DNA from: JASKKU01 sp964416905
Lineage (GTDB): Archaea > Nanobdellota > Nanobdellia > Woesearchaeales > JASKKU01
Direction: 5' to 3'
DNA length: 38,644 nt
Assembly (NCBI GenBank): GCA_964416905.1
Contig: CAYQFL010000005.1
Coordinates: 1-38,644, forward strand
Shown one piece after another: positions 7,668 through 15,367 of this stretch. Each line of letters begins with the position of its first letter. Within the stretch, counting starts at the first letter, position 1. A program made the translations under genes and the position numbers. A model generated the notes under the pieces. It searched no databases, was not told the DNA's origin, and saw only the letters and a list, made by a program, of their open reading frames with translations.

Positions 7668-8888
7668 ATGAATCCATTTCAAAATGCAATGAAATTATTG
7701 GATAGGGCTGCTAAAGTAGCTAACATTCAGAATTATGAAGTGCTAAAGAGTGCTAAGAGAACTATCATGGTAAGAGTTCCCTTAAAGAGAGATGATGGGA
7801 GCATTACTTTTGTCAATGGTTACAGAGTTCAATATAATGATGCCAGAGGGCCTACAAAAGGTGGCATCAGATTCCATCCCAAAGTAGATTTAGATGAAGT
7901 AAAAGCTTTGGCTTTTTGGATGACTATTAAAAATGCTGTTGTAGATATTCCCTACGGTGGAGCAAAAGGTGGTGTTGCAATAAATCCTAAAGAGCTAAGC
8001 GAAAGAGAGCTTGAGCAGGTGAGCAGGAATTTTATTAAAGAGATCCATCAGTTCATTGGACCTGAGAAAGATATTCCTGCTCCTGATGTTTATACTAATG
8101 AGAAGGTTATGGCTTGGATGTTGGATGAGTATGATAAAATCAAAGGCGGCAATTATCCAGGTGTGATCACTGGGAAACCATTATCATTAGGAGGAAGCAG
8201 AGGCAGAGCATACTCCACTGCCTTAGGCGGAGTATTTGTTCTTGAAGATGCTGTTGATGAGTTCAACATTGGAAACAAAGTGGTTATCCAGGGTTTTGGA
8301 AACGCTGGCTCAAACATGGCTAAATTTCTGCATGATAAAGGTTTTAAGATCATAGCGGTAAGCGATTCAAAAGGCGGAGTCTATTCTCCTGAAGGATTGG
8401 ATATTGAAAAATTAATTGAGTTCAAGAAAGAAACAGGCTCTGTTGTAAATTTCCCAGGCACAAAACAAGTAAGTAATAAAGAGATTTTAGAGCTTGAAAC
8501 AGATATTTTGATACCTGCAGCTTTAGAGAATCAAATTACTAAAGAAAACGCTGATAGGATAAAGGCGAAGATAGTTGCTGAGCTTGCTAACGGCCCTGTG
8601 TCTTTTGAAGCTGACGAGATTCTATCAAAGAAAGGCGTTATTGTTATTCCAGATGTTTTGTTCAATGCTGGAGGCGTTACAGTAAGCTACTTTGAATGGG
8701 TGCAGAACTTATATGGTTATTACTGGGATGAAGAAGAGGTTAATGCCAAACTCAAAGAAAAGATGAGTAATGCATTTAATGAAATCTTAAAAGTTCATGA
8801 CAAGTATAAAACTAATCTAAGGGATGCAGCATATATAATTGCTATGCAGAGAATATTAGACGCTGAAAAAATGCGAGGTTACGCTTAA
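7668..8888 (+). CDS. gdhA: Glutamate dehydrogenase (Glu/Leu/Phe/Val family)
   Basis: This 406-residue enzyme interconverts glutamate and 2-oxoglutarate plus ammonium using NAD(P). Visible motifs are GPTKGGIRFHP (61-71), the active-site loop PYGGAKGGV (95-103, catalytic Lys100), and a Rossmann motif GFGNAGSNMA in the C-terminal domain. Length is near the 415-420 usual for archaeal hexameric forms. A GAGGTGA site sits 5-7 nt before the ATG. It lies 29 bp after trxB and 3 bp before the HTH gene, so the three may share a transcript. Glu versus another amino acid as substrate cannot be settled by eye. Confidence 0.92.
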   Translation: MNPFQNAMKLLDRAAKVANIQNYEVLKSAKRTIMVRVPLKRDDGSITFVNGYRVQYNDARGPTKGGIRFHPKVDLDEVKALAFWMTIKNAVVDIPYGGAKGGVAINPKELSERELEQVSRNFIKEIHQFIGPEKDIPAPDVYTNEKVMAWMLDEYDKIKGGNYPGVITGKPLSLGGSRGRAYSTALGGVFVLEDAVDEFNIGNKVVIQGFGNAGSNMAKFLHDKGFKIIAVSDSKGGVYSPEGLDIEKLIEFKKETGSVVNFPGTKQVSNKEILELETDILIPAALENQITKENADRIKAKIVAELANGPVSFEADEILSKKGVIVIPDVLFNAGGVTVSYFEWVQNLYGYYWDEEEVNAKLKEKMSNAFNEILKVHDKYKTNLRDAAYIIAMQRILDAEKMRGYA

Positions 8889-8891
8889 AAA

Positions 8892-9239
8892 ATGATGCTG
8901 GACTTTGCGTGTAAGACAATAAACACATCGGAAATTGTACAATGCACCTATGGTTTAGGTAAAGGAGAGTATAAAGTATTTGAGTTTTTATTAAGGCAGA
9001 AAGAGCCATTAACCATTAAAGAAATATCTGAAAAGCTAGAAAAAGAAAGAACGACTATTCAGAAAGCTATAACTAAGTTAATGGAGAAGAATTTAGTGAA
9101 AAGACGGCAAATGAATTTATCAAGCGGCGGTTATGTCTTTGTTTACTTTGTTAAAGATAAAGAAAAAATCAAACAGGAAATAAAGGATATAATGAAGAGC
9201 TGGTGCGACAGCGCAATGAAGGCCATTGATTTGTTGTAA
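8892..9239 (+). CDS. Winged-helix regulator (TrmB/MarR-like)
   Basis: This 115-residue protein has an N-terminal FACKTINTSEIVQC segment with two Cys that could bind metal, then a winged helix (LTIKEISEKL, ERTTIQKAITKLMEK, about residues 38-70) and a wing ending in GGYVFVYF. A C-terminal helix with one Cys follows. The start is one of two adjacent ATGs at 8892 and 8895, 3 bp after gdhA, so it is probably co-transcribed with gdhA. It likely acts as a transcription factor; the ligand is unknown. Confidence 0.8.
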   Translation: MMLDFACKTINTSEIVQCTYGLGKGEYKVFEFLLRQKEPLTIKEISEKLEKERTTIQKAITKLMEKNLVKRRQMNLSSGGYVFVYFVKDKEKIKQEIKDIMKSWCDSAMKAIDLL

Positions 9240-9326
9240 GAGTTTTAACAAATAACAATTAATGTTGAATAGTTTTTTAAAATCTTAATTTAATTTTTTT
9301 ATTCTTTCATAAATTTTAGTAGATTA

Positions 9327-9611
9327 ATGACCGATAGAGAAATAAATCTAATCGTCATAGTAAGTTTAATCATAAGCTTAATACTTCTGTTAATTGTAAA
9401 GCCTGAGGCTACTGTAGTACAGTTAAGGGGCTGGATCAATGATATTTACTTCAAGGATAACGAATATCTCATTAAACTGAAAACGTGCAACTATACAGAG
9501 ATTGTTTTTGATGAAGCTTTATTATACAGTTTATACGAGAAAGAAGGTAAATATGTCACGATTATCGGAGAACTCAAAGATAACAGGATTTATTTAAAAG
9601 AAATCAAATAA
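9327..9611 (+). CDS. Membrane-anchored OB-fold-like protein
   Basis: This 94-residue protein has an N-terminal hydrophobic helix (IVIVSLIISLILLLIV, residues 8-23). About 65 residues of beta-strand pattern follow (VQLRGWINDIYF, YLIKLKT, GKYVTIIGELKDNRIYLKEI), resembling the small OB-fold modules found anchored in archaeal membranes. Partner and ligand are unknown. The promoter is weakly defined (AT-rich run at about 9290-9310), and the mRNA may be leaderless since no ribosome binding site precedes the ATG. Confidence 0.7.
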   Translation: MTDREINLIVIVSLIISLILLLIVKPEATVVQLRGWINDIYFKDNEYLIKLKTCNYTEIVFDEALLYSLYEKEGKYVTIIGELKDNRIYLKEIK

Positions 9612-9636
9612 TAAATAAAAAAGTTGTTCTCAATAT

Positions 9637-10122
9637 TCACTCCTGATGGTGTGTTCCATCATGGACGTGACCATGTAATAGCTCTTCTTTTGTAGGCTCT
9701 TCAACGTTTAGAACTTTAACCTTGAAATGAAGGCTTTTGCCTGCAAAAGGATGATTCAAATCAAAAGTCACTGTCTTATCAGTAACATCTTTGACAAAAG
9801 CTATTACTGGGTATCCTTCTTGTGATTGCAATTGTACGAACATACCTTTTTCTAGGTTTTCACTGTTTGGGATTCTTTCTTTCTCAACTTCTTTGACTAA
9901 TTCAGGCATATAAGGACCATAACCTTCTTCAGGGCTAACATCGAACTCTTTTTCTTCGTTTTCTTCCATTCCAATTAAATTCTTCTCAAATCCTGGAACA
10001 ACGTTCTCAGCTCCAACAATTATCTTTAGCGGCTCTTTGCCAACATTTGTATCAAAAACATTTCCGTTTTCATCCATTGCAGTATACTCAATGGTTACCT
10101 TTTTATTATTTTCAACTTTCAT
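9637..10122 (-). CDS. FKBP-type peptidyl-prolyl isomerase, SlyD-like
   Basis: This 161-residue protein has the FKBP start (VTIEYTAMDENGNVFDTN), the PLKIIVGAENVVPGFEKNL core and an inserted IF (chaperone) domain from about residue 75 to 125. The FKBP strand 'FDLNHPFAGKSLHFKVKV' closes the fold. The tail ends in a His-rich segment (HGHVHDGTHH), as in SlyD-type metal-binding isomerases. It isomerises X-Pro bonds and acts as a cytosolic folding helper. A GGTG site lies 7 nt before the ATG. A large palindrome occupies the upstream region, and a TATA box (minus ATTTATAAAG) lies at about 10191-10200. Confidence 0.93.
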   Translation of the reverse strand: MKVENNKKVTIEYTAMDENGNVFDTNVGKEPLKIIVGAENVVPGFEKNLIGMEENEEKEFDVSPEEGYGPYMPELVKEVEKERIPNSENLEKGMFVQLQSQEGYPVIAFVKDVTDKTVTFDLNHPFAGKSLHFKVKVLNVEEPTKEELLHGHVHDGTHHQE

Positions 10123-10140
10123 TTATTTACACCATACTTT

Positions 10141-10166
10141 TAAGAATTCTTTTAAAGGAATTCTTA
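10141..10166. promoter_or_regulatory. 26-bp near-perfect palindrome at the slyD-like promoter
   Basis: TAAGAATTC (10141-10149) and GAATTCTTA (10158-10166) are perfect complements around TTTTAAAG. Allowing one mismatch, the arms reach 13 bp each. The element starts just after the predicted transcription start (TATA at about 10191-10200, minus strand), 18 bp before the FKBP start codon. It could be a repressor site or an mRNA hairpin. Confidence 0.5.
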
Positions 10167-10312
10167 ATGAAATTATTAAAGAATTATCAGCTTTATAAAT
10201 GTTACGAGATTAGGGATTTCGGTGTTTTATAAAATTAGTAGCAAATATCTAGCAAATTTTTTTTCTAATGAAAATCCAAGAATTAATAAACAATTAAATT
10301 AAATAATGAGAT

Positions 10313-10729
10313 ATGAAAAAATTAAGTGCCAAAGAGATTGTTTTTTGTTTATTAATTATTTTTGGTATAATGATAAGTTCTTTTTTTGCATCAGTGGCTT
10401 TTGAGAGCAGGATCTTTTTTCCAATAGTTGCAGCTTCTTCAATACTCCTATTTGCTTTTGGTATTATTCTAATTCGCATTGCTAAACAAGAAAAAGGCAA
10501 ATTAAAAAAAGCTTTATTGTTAACTAGCATCTCTGCAATCTCACCTTTTGTATTTACTTTGTTTCACAACTTCTTTTATGGTTTAAACATTACTTTCAAA
10601 AACGTGAGTTTTCTGTTTGAAATCCTTGGAGTGGTTTCATTTTTAATTGCTATATTTGTTGCACCGATTACATTTATTATCGGAGCAGTTTGCAGCATAA
10701 TGCATTTTAGAAGAGAACCCAAAAAATGA
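10313..10729 (+). CDS. Small four-span membrane protein, unrecognised
   Basis: This 138-residue protein has four hydrophobic segments (about residues 8-28, 34-56, 66-86, 102-128) and a basic C-terminus (HFRREPKK). No known family motif is visible. Its TGA stop overlaps the ATG of the zinc-ribbon gene by 4 bp (ATGA), so the two are translationally coupled. No strong ribosome binding site is visible. Confidence 0.65.
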   Translation: MKKLSAKEIVFCLLIIFGIMISSFFASVAFESRIFFPIVAASSILLFAFGIILIRIAKQEKGKLKKALLLTSISAISPFVFTLFHNFFYGLNITFKNVSFLFEILGVVSFLIAIFVAPITFIIGAVCSIMHFRREPKK

Positions 10730-10923
10730 GAAACTCCAAATTTATTAAAATCTGCCCTCAATGCGGAAGCATAAACATCACTATACCTCCTGCAGGGTTG
10801 GATATTAAGATGATATTCCCGGATTATTGCAGAGATTGCAACAACAGGGGATTATTCCCAGAAATAAACATTGAAGATATTGATAGTTTTAGAAAAGCAT
10901 TGAAACAACGAAATAAAGGGTAG
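10726..10923 (+). CDS. Small zinc-ribbon protein
   Basis: This 65-residue protein has CPQCGS (residues about 10-15) and CRDCNNRG (about 36-43), a treble-clef or ribbon pair binding one zinc. The segment 'NITIPPAGLDIKMIFPDYC' between them recurs in short archaeal zinc-ribbon proteins. The function is not established. It overlaps the upstream membrane-protein gene by 4 bp. Confidence 0.75.
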   Translation: MRNSKFIKICPQCGSINITIPPAGLDIKMIFPDYCRDCNNRGLFPEINIEDIDSFRKALKQRNKG

Positions 10924-10971
10924 AACCTTACAAAAGTAAGATATTTAAAGAAGAAGCTCAAAAAAAAGTTT

Positions 10972-11766
10972 ATGGGCTTGTTTAAGATTTTTCCCAAAAG
11001 TCATATTGACGAAGAGATTCTTGAGAAATACCTTGAGATTCAAATACTTATTTCAGACATTTATGAAAAGTTTCAAGAGTTCTTAAAATATATTTACAAA
11101 ATAGGATATTACAAAAACAATCACAAAGATAAAAAGTTTTATTCAATCCTTTGGGTATATGATTTCTTCAAAAAGATTAGGGAAGACTTCTTTGACTGCT
11201 ACAGTGTCAGAAAAAATAAAAGATTTTATGATTTCAATAAGAGCGCTGCAACGTTTGCTGAAAAGAAGGAGATAGAAACAGAGTTAGATATCTTGATTAG
11301 GCTACTTAAAAAAATAGAAGAATACGTTGACAAACTGGACAAAATTAACATAAAAAATAATGATTTTAGAGAACTAGAAAAAGATCTAAAAGAGCTTAAA
11401 AAGCGAAACGAATACCTTAAAATCATACAAAAAAGGGATTCCGAGAGAATTAAAGCAATCATTAGGAAAATAGTTAGAGATGCTGAAGAGAATAAAAGAA
11501 GAGGCATTTGGCTTTTGGACCAGAAGAACAAAAGAAGCAAACTTTTATTCTCAAACAACTTATCAATTTCTGAATTAAGAGTATTAGATATAGTGCCGTT
11601 GCTTCCACTTATAGATTTAGAGCATGATTTAGAAAGCATTAGAGGGCTACACAAAGATTCAACTTTACCAATTTATCATTATAATATTGAGATTAACGGA
11701 AAAGACATACATGTTGTACCTAAAAATCTTAATGGAAAATTAAAGAAATATTTAATCGCCTCTTGA
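10972..11766 (+). CDS. Unrecognised charged helical/coiled-coil protein
   Basis: This 264-residue, highly charged protein is mostly alpha-helical, with a long Lys/Glu coiled coil at about residues 95-175 and a short beta-rich C-terminus (YHYNIEINGKDIHVVPK). No membrane segment or catalytic motif is seen. A TATA box at 10942-10949 puts transcription start at the ATG (leaderless). The 3' end overlaps the convergent RtcB-like gene by 15 bp, both stops lying inside the overlap. Confidence 0.65.
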   Translation: MGLFKIFPKSHIDEEILEKYLEIQILISDIYEKFQEFLKYIYKIGYYKNNHKDKKFYSILWVYDFFKKIREDFFDCYSVRKNKRFYDFNKSAATFAEKKEIETELDILIRLLKKIEEYVDKLDKINIKNNDFRELEKDLKELKKRNEYLKIIQKRDSERIKAIIRKIVRDAEENKRRGIWLLDQKNKRSKLLFSNNLSISELRVLDIVPLLPLIDLEHDLESIRGLHKDSTLPIYHYNIEINGKDIHVVPKNLNGKLKKYLIAS

Positions 11767-12684
11767 TTTTTTAGTTAAAATCACAAAATTTGGGACACAA
11801 TAACCTATCTTCTTTTGCTTATCCCAGAAATTATCCATAAAAGAATCTATTGGACGATAAATTTCCTTTACAACATCTTTCTCTTTTAAAAGTTCGGAAA
11901 ATGAGAACCCTCTTGCAATGCCATAAGCGTAACGTTCTGCTCTTTCAAAAAGTTGGCCTTTTGAACCTATTCTACCAGTACCGTGCTGCATTGAATGGAG
12001 ATATTCTTCAAAATCTGCAGCATAAAGATATAATCCGTCAAGAGGATTAAGTGCTAACAAGCCAATATTGTTAGTTTCCTTTAAGTTTATTGCACCCTTT
12101 CTATAAACCAAGAAATCGTCTTCAAGATTAACACTATTATGAGTCCAGTCATTATAGAATTCATACTTTAAGCCTAAAAGATTTGCAAGTTGCTCAAGGT
12201 AGCTTAACCTTTTATCTTTAGCTCTTTGTTCTAAACCTTTTGCTTCTTCAAAAGTTTTTGGAACATAATTCTCATTATTAAAATCTGAATGAAGGAAAAC
12301 CATAATTGATTCTAGATTATCTTTTCTCACTTTTGGGTGCGGGGTTGTGAAATCTAAGAAATGATTTCCTTGACCAATATGAGTGTTTAAAGAATCCACA
12401 GCTTTAAGAATTTCTTTTTTCGATTTATCATCAAAAGGCATACCCTCCATTATAAAAGCCGTAATGCCACAGCCCACATCTGATTTAAGAATCTCAGGAT
12501 TGTATTCTGCGTTTTTATCATATACAAATACAGAGCCATTGGGAACATTATGCTTTACAGTATTCTCTGTGAAGATTATTAGCTTTTTCAAATCCTTTTG
12601 TAATTCTTCTGATGGAAAGTAATACTCACCAAAATTGATAATCTCAAATTCATTGTCCTTGTTTGTTATAAAAGAAACGTACAT
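11752..12684 (-). CDS. Divergent short RtcB-family RNA ligase paralogue
   Basis: This 310-residue protein is only two thirds the length of the canonical RtcB at 16493 but keeps the signature in order. It has Asp69 and Cys72 in SDVGCG, Asn107-His108 in GQGNHF, His132 in FLHSD, His182 in THNS, YRKGA (194-198), and His234 in QHGTGR, the equivalent of the guanylylated His. RtcB uses Mn and GTP to join 3'-phosphate and 5'-hydroxyl RNA ends. The long region between the second and third histidines is shortened and altered (FNNENYVPKT instead of SGSRGLG). A TATA-like CATTTAAAAATA near 12707-12718 suggests a leaderless mRNA. The substrate is unknown and could be a specific RNA. Confidence 0.8.
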   Translation of the reverse strand: MYVSFITNKDNEFEIINFGEYYFPSEELQKDLKKLIIFTENTVKHNVPNGSVFVYDKNAEYNPEILKSDVGCGITAFIMEGMPFDDKSKKEILKAVDSLNTHIGQGNHFLDFTTPHPKVRKDNLESIMVFLHSDFNNENYVPKTFEEAKGLEQRAKDKRLSYLEQLANLLGLKYEFYNDWTHNSVNLEDDFLVYRKGAINLKETNNIGLLALNPLDGLYLYAADFEEYLHSMQHGTGRIGSKGQLFERAERYAYGIARGFSFSELLKEKDVVKEIYRPIDSFMDNFWDKQKKIGYCVPNFVILTKKSRGD

Positions 12685-12727
12685 AGTTATAGTAGAAACA
12701 TGTTTTTATTTTTAAATGTTGTCATTC

Positions 12728-12746
12728 TTTGGTTGTTACAACCAAA
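12728..12746. promoter_or_regulatory. 19-bp perfect palindrome upstream of the RtcB-like gene
   Basis: TTTGGTTGT-T-ACAACCAAA is a perfect 9-1-9 inverted repeat, about 10 bp upstream (minus strand) of the RtcB-like TATA box. It contains GTTACAAC, the reverse of the GTTGTAAC sites found in front of canonical rtcB and the transglycosylase gene at 18078-18099. It is a candidate site for a shared regulator. It also lies 64 bp before tRNA-Gln. Confidence 0.55.
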
Positions 12747-12809
12747 AACATAAAAACTTATCAGGTAACAAAATATTTTTAAATCAAATGTTTTTTCTTT
12801 ACGATGTTC

Positions 12810-12882
12810 AGCCCCGTAGTGTAGAGGCCAATCATGCAGGCCTTTGGAGCCTGTGACCCCGGTTCGAATCCGGGCGGGGCTA
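12810..12882 (+). tRNA. tRNA-Gln (anticodon TTG)
   Basis: A full cloverleaf is present. The acceptor AGCCCCG pairs with CGGGGCT, T8 is present, the anticodon stem is CAGGC/GCCTG with loop CTTTGGA (anticodon TTG), and the T arm is CCCGG-TTCGAAT-CCGGG. Discriminator A is at 12882. No CCA is encoded and no intron is seen. Confidence 0.95.
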
Positions 12883-12934
12883 TTATTATTCTAATAAAAA
12901 AAAATAAAAATAAAATCAATTTTTCTCAGGTTTT

Positions 12935-13492
12935 ATGAGCGACAAGCTAGACGATTTATGCTACTGCCTTTATTTTACCGCGTTAAATAGCTATAATGTT
13001 GAGAAAGCTATAAATAATGGGTTCTTCCACAAAGAAAAATTAGATCTCCCTATAGATTCTGCGAAAAATTATATTTTTTACAGCGTTTCACCAAGACATA
13101 CTGTTCTTGCAGTTCAGAAGAATGTTCCAATAATTGCATTTTATGAAAAATTAAATTCGAAAAAGTCTTGTGACTGGGGTTTAGAAATTGAAAATAAAAG
13201 GTATTATCATTCTGAGGCATTTTCTTTAGACATCATAAATAAGCCCTATTATCCCGAGATTGGCGCTCGTTATGCAGTTTATTTAGTTGAAGAAGAAAAG
13301 GTTCCAGGTGATCCTATAATCATAGTTTTTGATCCAAAGGAGTTAACGTTTCATAAATATTCTGATTTTAGGTCAATCACTCCAAGTACTGTTAAAATTG
13401 AGTATATTCTAAGAGTTGAAAACATTAGATATTTTGATGAGAATAATTATGAAGTTAAGCTTAAAGACATAACAAAAGAACTATTAAAATAG
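12935..13492 (+). CDS. Unrecognised 185-residue protein
   Basis: This soluble alpha/beta protein has no signal peptide or membrane helix. It begins 52 bp after tRNA-Gln and may be co-transcribed with it. The pattern (NNGFFHKEKLDL, YIFYSVSPRHTVLA, IIIVFDPKEL, then a late STVKIEYILRV strand) is loosely like ADP-ribosyltransferase-type folds. I cannot place catalytic residues, so this is only a fold guess. Three Cys lie in the first and middle parts (CYC; SCDW). No strong ribosome binding site precedes the ATG. Confidence 0.65.
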   Translation: MSDKLDDLCYCLYFTALNSYNVEKAINNGFFHKEKLDLPIDSAKNYIFYSVSPRHTVLAVQKNVPIIAFYEKLNSKKSCDWGLEIENKRYYHSEAFSLDIINKPYYPEIGARYAVYLVEEEKVPGDPIIIVFDPKELTFHKYSDFRSITPSTVKIEYILRVENIRYFDENNYEVKLKDITKELLK

Positions 13493-13507
13493 ATTTTAAG
13501 CAGTTAC

Positions 13508-15316
13508 TCATTCAATCTCCTCTTTCGTTCTCTTAGACTCAACCAATTTCATGTTCCTCTCACAGTATCTGCAATAGTTGTTTTCTGCTAAGCTCTCATT
13601 AATAATTGCTTTCTGATACGCTAAAAGAACTGCAATTTTATCTTGAATTTCCTTAGGGCTTATATCAGAATATTTCTTCACATCAAACTGATTGCCTTTT
13701 AACAAACCTACAAAATAACGACCCGATGAATCAATATAGCCAATTTCATTGCTTGCAGTCTGACCAATCAAATATGTTTCGTTCCTTCTGCTTTTAACTT
13801 CATTGTTGTTAAGAATATTCAATAAGATATCCTTAAAGTCGTTGTGCGTTAAGAAATCTGTGTTGTTCTGTTTTGATAATTTCTGATTAATAATTATAAG
13901 AGGAATACGATAATCCTTTGGTTCTTTTATAAAGTAGCCTTTATTACCGTGATCGCTAACAATTACTATAGTAGTATTTTCTAACAGATTATTCTCTTTC
14001 ATAAAATTGTATAAATCTAAGAAATAATCATTGTAATAATAGACCCAATGTCTTCCCAGTTTTTTAAAATAATCCTCTCCATGACCCGCAATCAACTCTT
14101 GAAAAAAGAAATAACTGTTATTTCTATTCTTGAGCAAGAAATCTTTAATGTCCTGTAGCAAAATCTTGTCTTCACAACCCTTCTGGAATTCATATTGATG
14201 CATGCAGATATAGTTCGGATTATTTTCATCAAACTCCTTTAGATAAATCAAATCATCCCACAGGTATGCAGCAAGAATCAAGTTGGGCGTATAAACACTG
14301 CTCGCAGCAACAGTTTTATAGCCCTTGCTTCTGAAAAAATCAACAAGATTGTTTGAGTCAAGCACCGCCCCATAATACTTATTCCAATCATTAATGTAGC
14401 ACTCAAACGGTATAAACTCCGAGTTTAACATATCCCAAATGGCAGTTCTGCTATCTTGATTTTGGGTATAATAATTGGAAAAGTAAATACTATGATTCTC
14501 AGTTAATTTAAAGAAGTTTTTCTCTTCAGGAATGCTGTTAACTATATCCAAAAAAGTATCATAAGTAGTCTCCTCCATAATAAAAACGAGAATTCTTTGA
14601 TTATCTGGAATAGAGATTTCATTATAATCTTTAATCGGATTCCTGAACCAACTTTGGTTAACATAAGGTGCAGGTTCAACACTTATCTTAATATCATCTC
14701 TTCCAAGATTTGATGATGCAAGAACTAAAGTGGTATTATATTGGTTTGCAACATCTTCAAAATTAAAGATGGTTAGCAAAGTTGAGGTAAAAAGTATAAT
14801 TAAAAAAAAAGGGATAAATCTTTTATCTAAAACCTTTCCCAAACGGTCAATAAAATTTAATCTTAATCTTCCAGAAATTAAAGAGATAAACAAAATTGCA
14901 AACATAAATATGTAATTTTTTACAGTCATAATTTCTTTTAACACAAAAAGAATTACTTCTTTACTAGCTTTTGTTAAATCATATTTTAAAACAAGGATGT
15001 CATCAAAATATATGGAATTTGCTGTAAAGAGCAAGGTATTTATAACAAAACTAAATAAGAAAGCAATTTTAAAAACACGTTTTAACAGTTCAGACCGGGA
15101 TTTTCTGAACAACCTTACTAAAAGCAAGTAGAAGATAAGATAAATGGATAATTCAAGAACAAAATTAACTAAAACAGCTTTGTAATGAGTTGAATAAAAG
15201 AGCTTCAACACTAAGAGATATAAAGGAGTAATCACACTTATTAGCAGAAAATAATCATTGCTCCCTTTAGCTTCAAGTTTTGGCTTTGACTTTTTTCTAA
15301 TTTTAATTCGTATCAC
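13508..15316 (-). CDS. Membrane-anchored sulfatase/LtaS-like (alkaline phosphatase superfamily) enzyme
   Basis: This 602-residue protein has about five membrane helices in residues 20-185, then an extracytoplasmic alkaline-phosphatase-superfamily domain. Metal ligands are suggested by FIMEETTYD (245-253) and VSDHGN (near residue 450). Thr291 in QDSRTAIW sits where the nucleophilic Thr/Ser is expected, and AGHGEDY supplies a further His. The C-terminus has a CRYC pair. Relatives transfer or hydrolyse phosphoglycerol, phosphoethanolamine or sulfate groups on surface glycans or lipids. The start is uncertain: GTG at 15316 overlaps a GGTGATACGA sequence that resembles the window's ribosome binding sites, so a rare ATT start at 15307 is possible. 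It is downstream of the glycosidase-like gene. Confidence 0.8.
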   Translation of the reverse strand: MIRIKIRKKSKPKLEAKGSNDYFLLISVITPLYLLVLKLFYSTHYKAVLVNFVLELSIYLIFYLLLVRLFRKSRSELLKRVFKIAFLFSFVINTLLFTANSIYFDDILVLKYDLTKASKEVILFVLKEIMTVKNYIFMFAILFISLISGRLRLNFIDRLGKVLDKRFIPFFLIILFTSTLLTIFNFEDVANQYNTTLVLASSNLGRDDIKISVEPAPYVNQSWFRNPIKDYNEISIPDNQRILVFIMEETTYDTFLDIVNSIPEEKNFFKLTENHSIYFSNYYTQNQDSRTAIWDMLNSEFIPFECYINDWNKYYGAVLDSNNLVDFFRSKGYKTVAASSVYTPNLILAAYLWDDLIYLKEFDENNPNYICMHQYEFQKGCEDKILLQDIKDFLLKNRNNSYFFFQELIAGHGEDYFKKLGRHWVYYYNDYFLDLYNFMKENNLLENTTIVIVSDHGNKGYFIKEPKDYRIPLIIINQKLSKQNNTDFLTHNDFKDILLNILNNNEVKSRRNETYLIGQTASNEIGYIDSSGRYFVGLLKGNQFDVKKYSDISPKEIQDKIAVLLAYQKAIINESLAENNYCRYCERNMKLVESKRTKEEIE

Positions 15317-15367
15317 CTATTTGATAAGAATGAGGAATATGAATCGCTTTTTAAAATTATCTCATCA

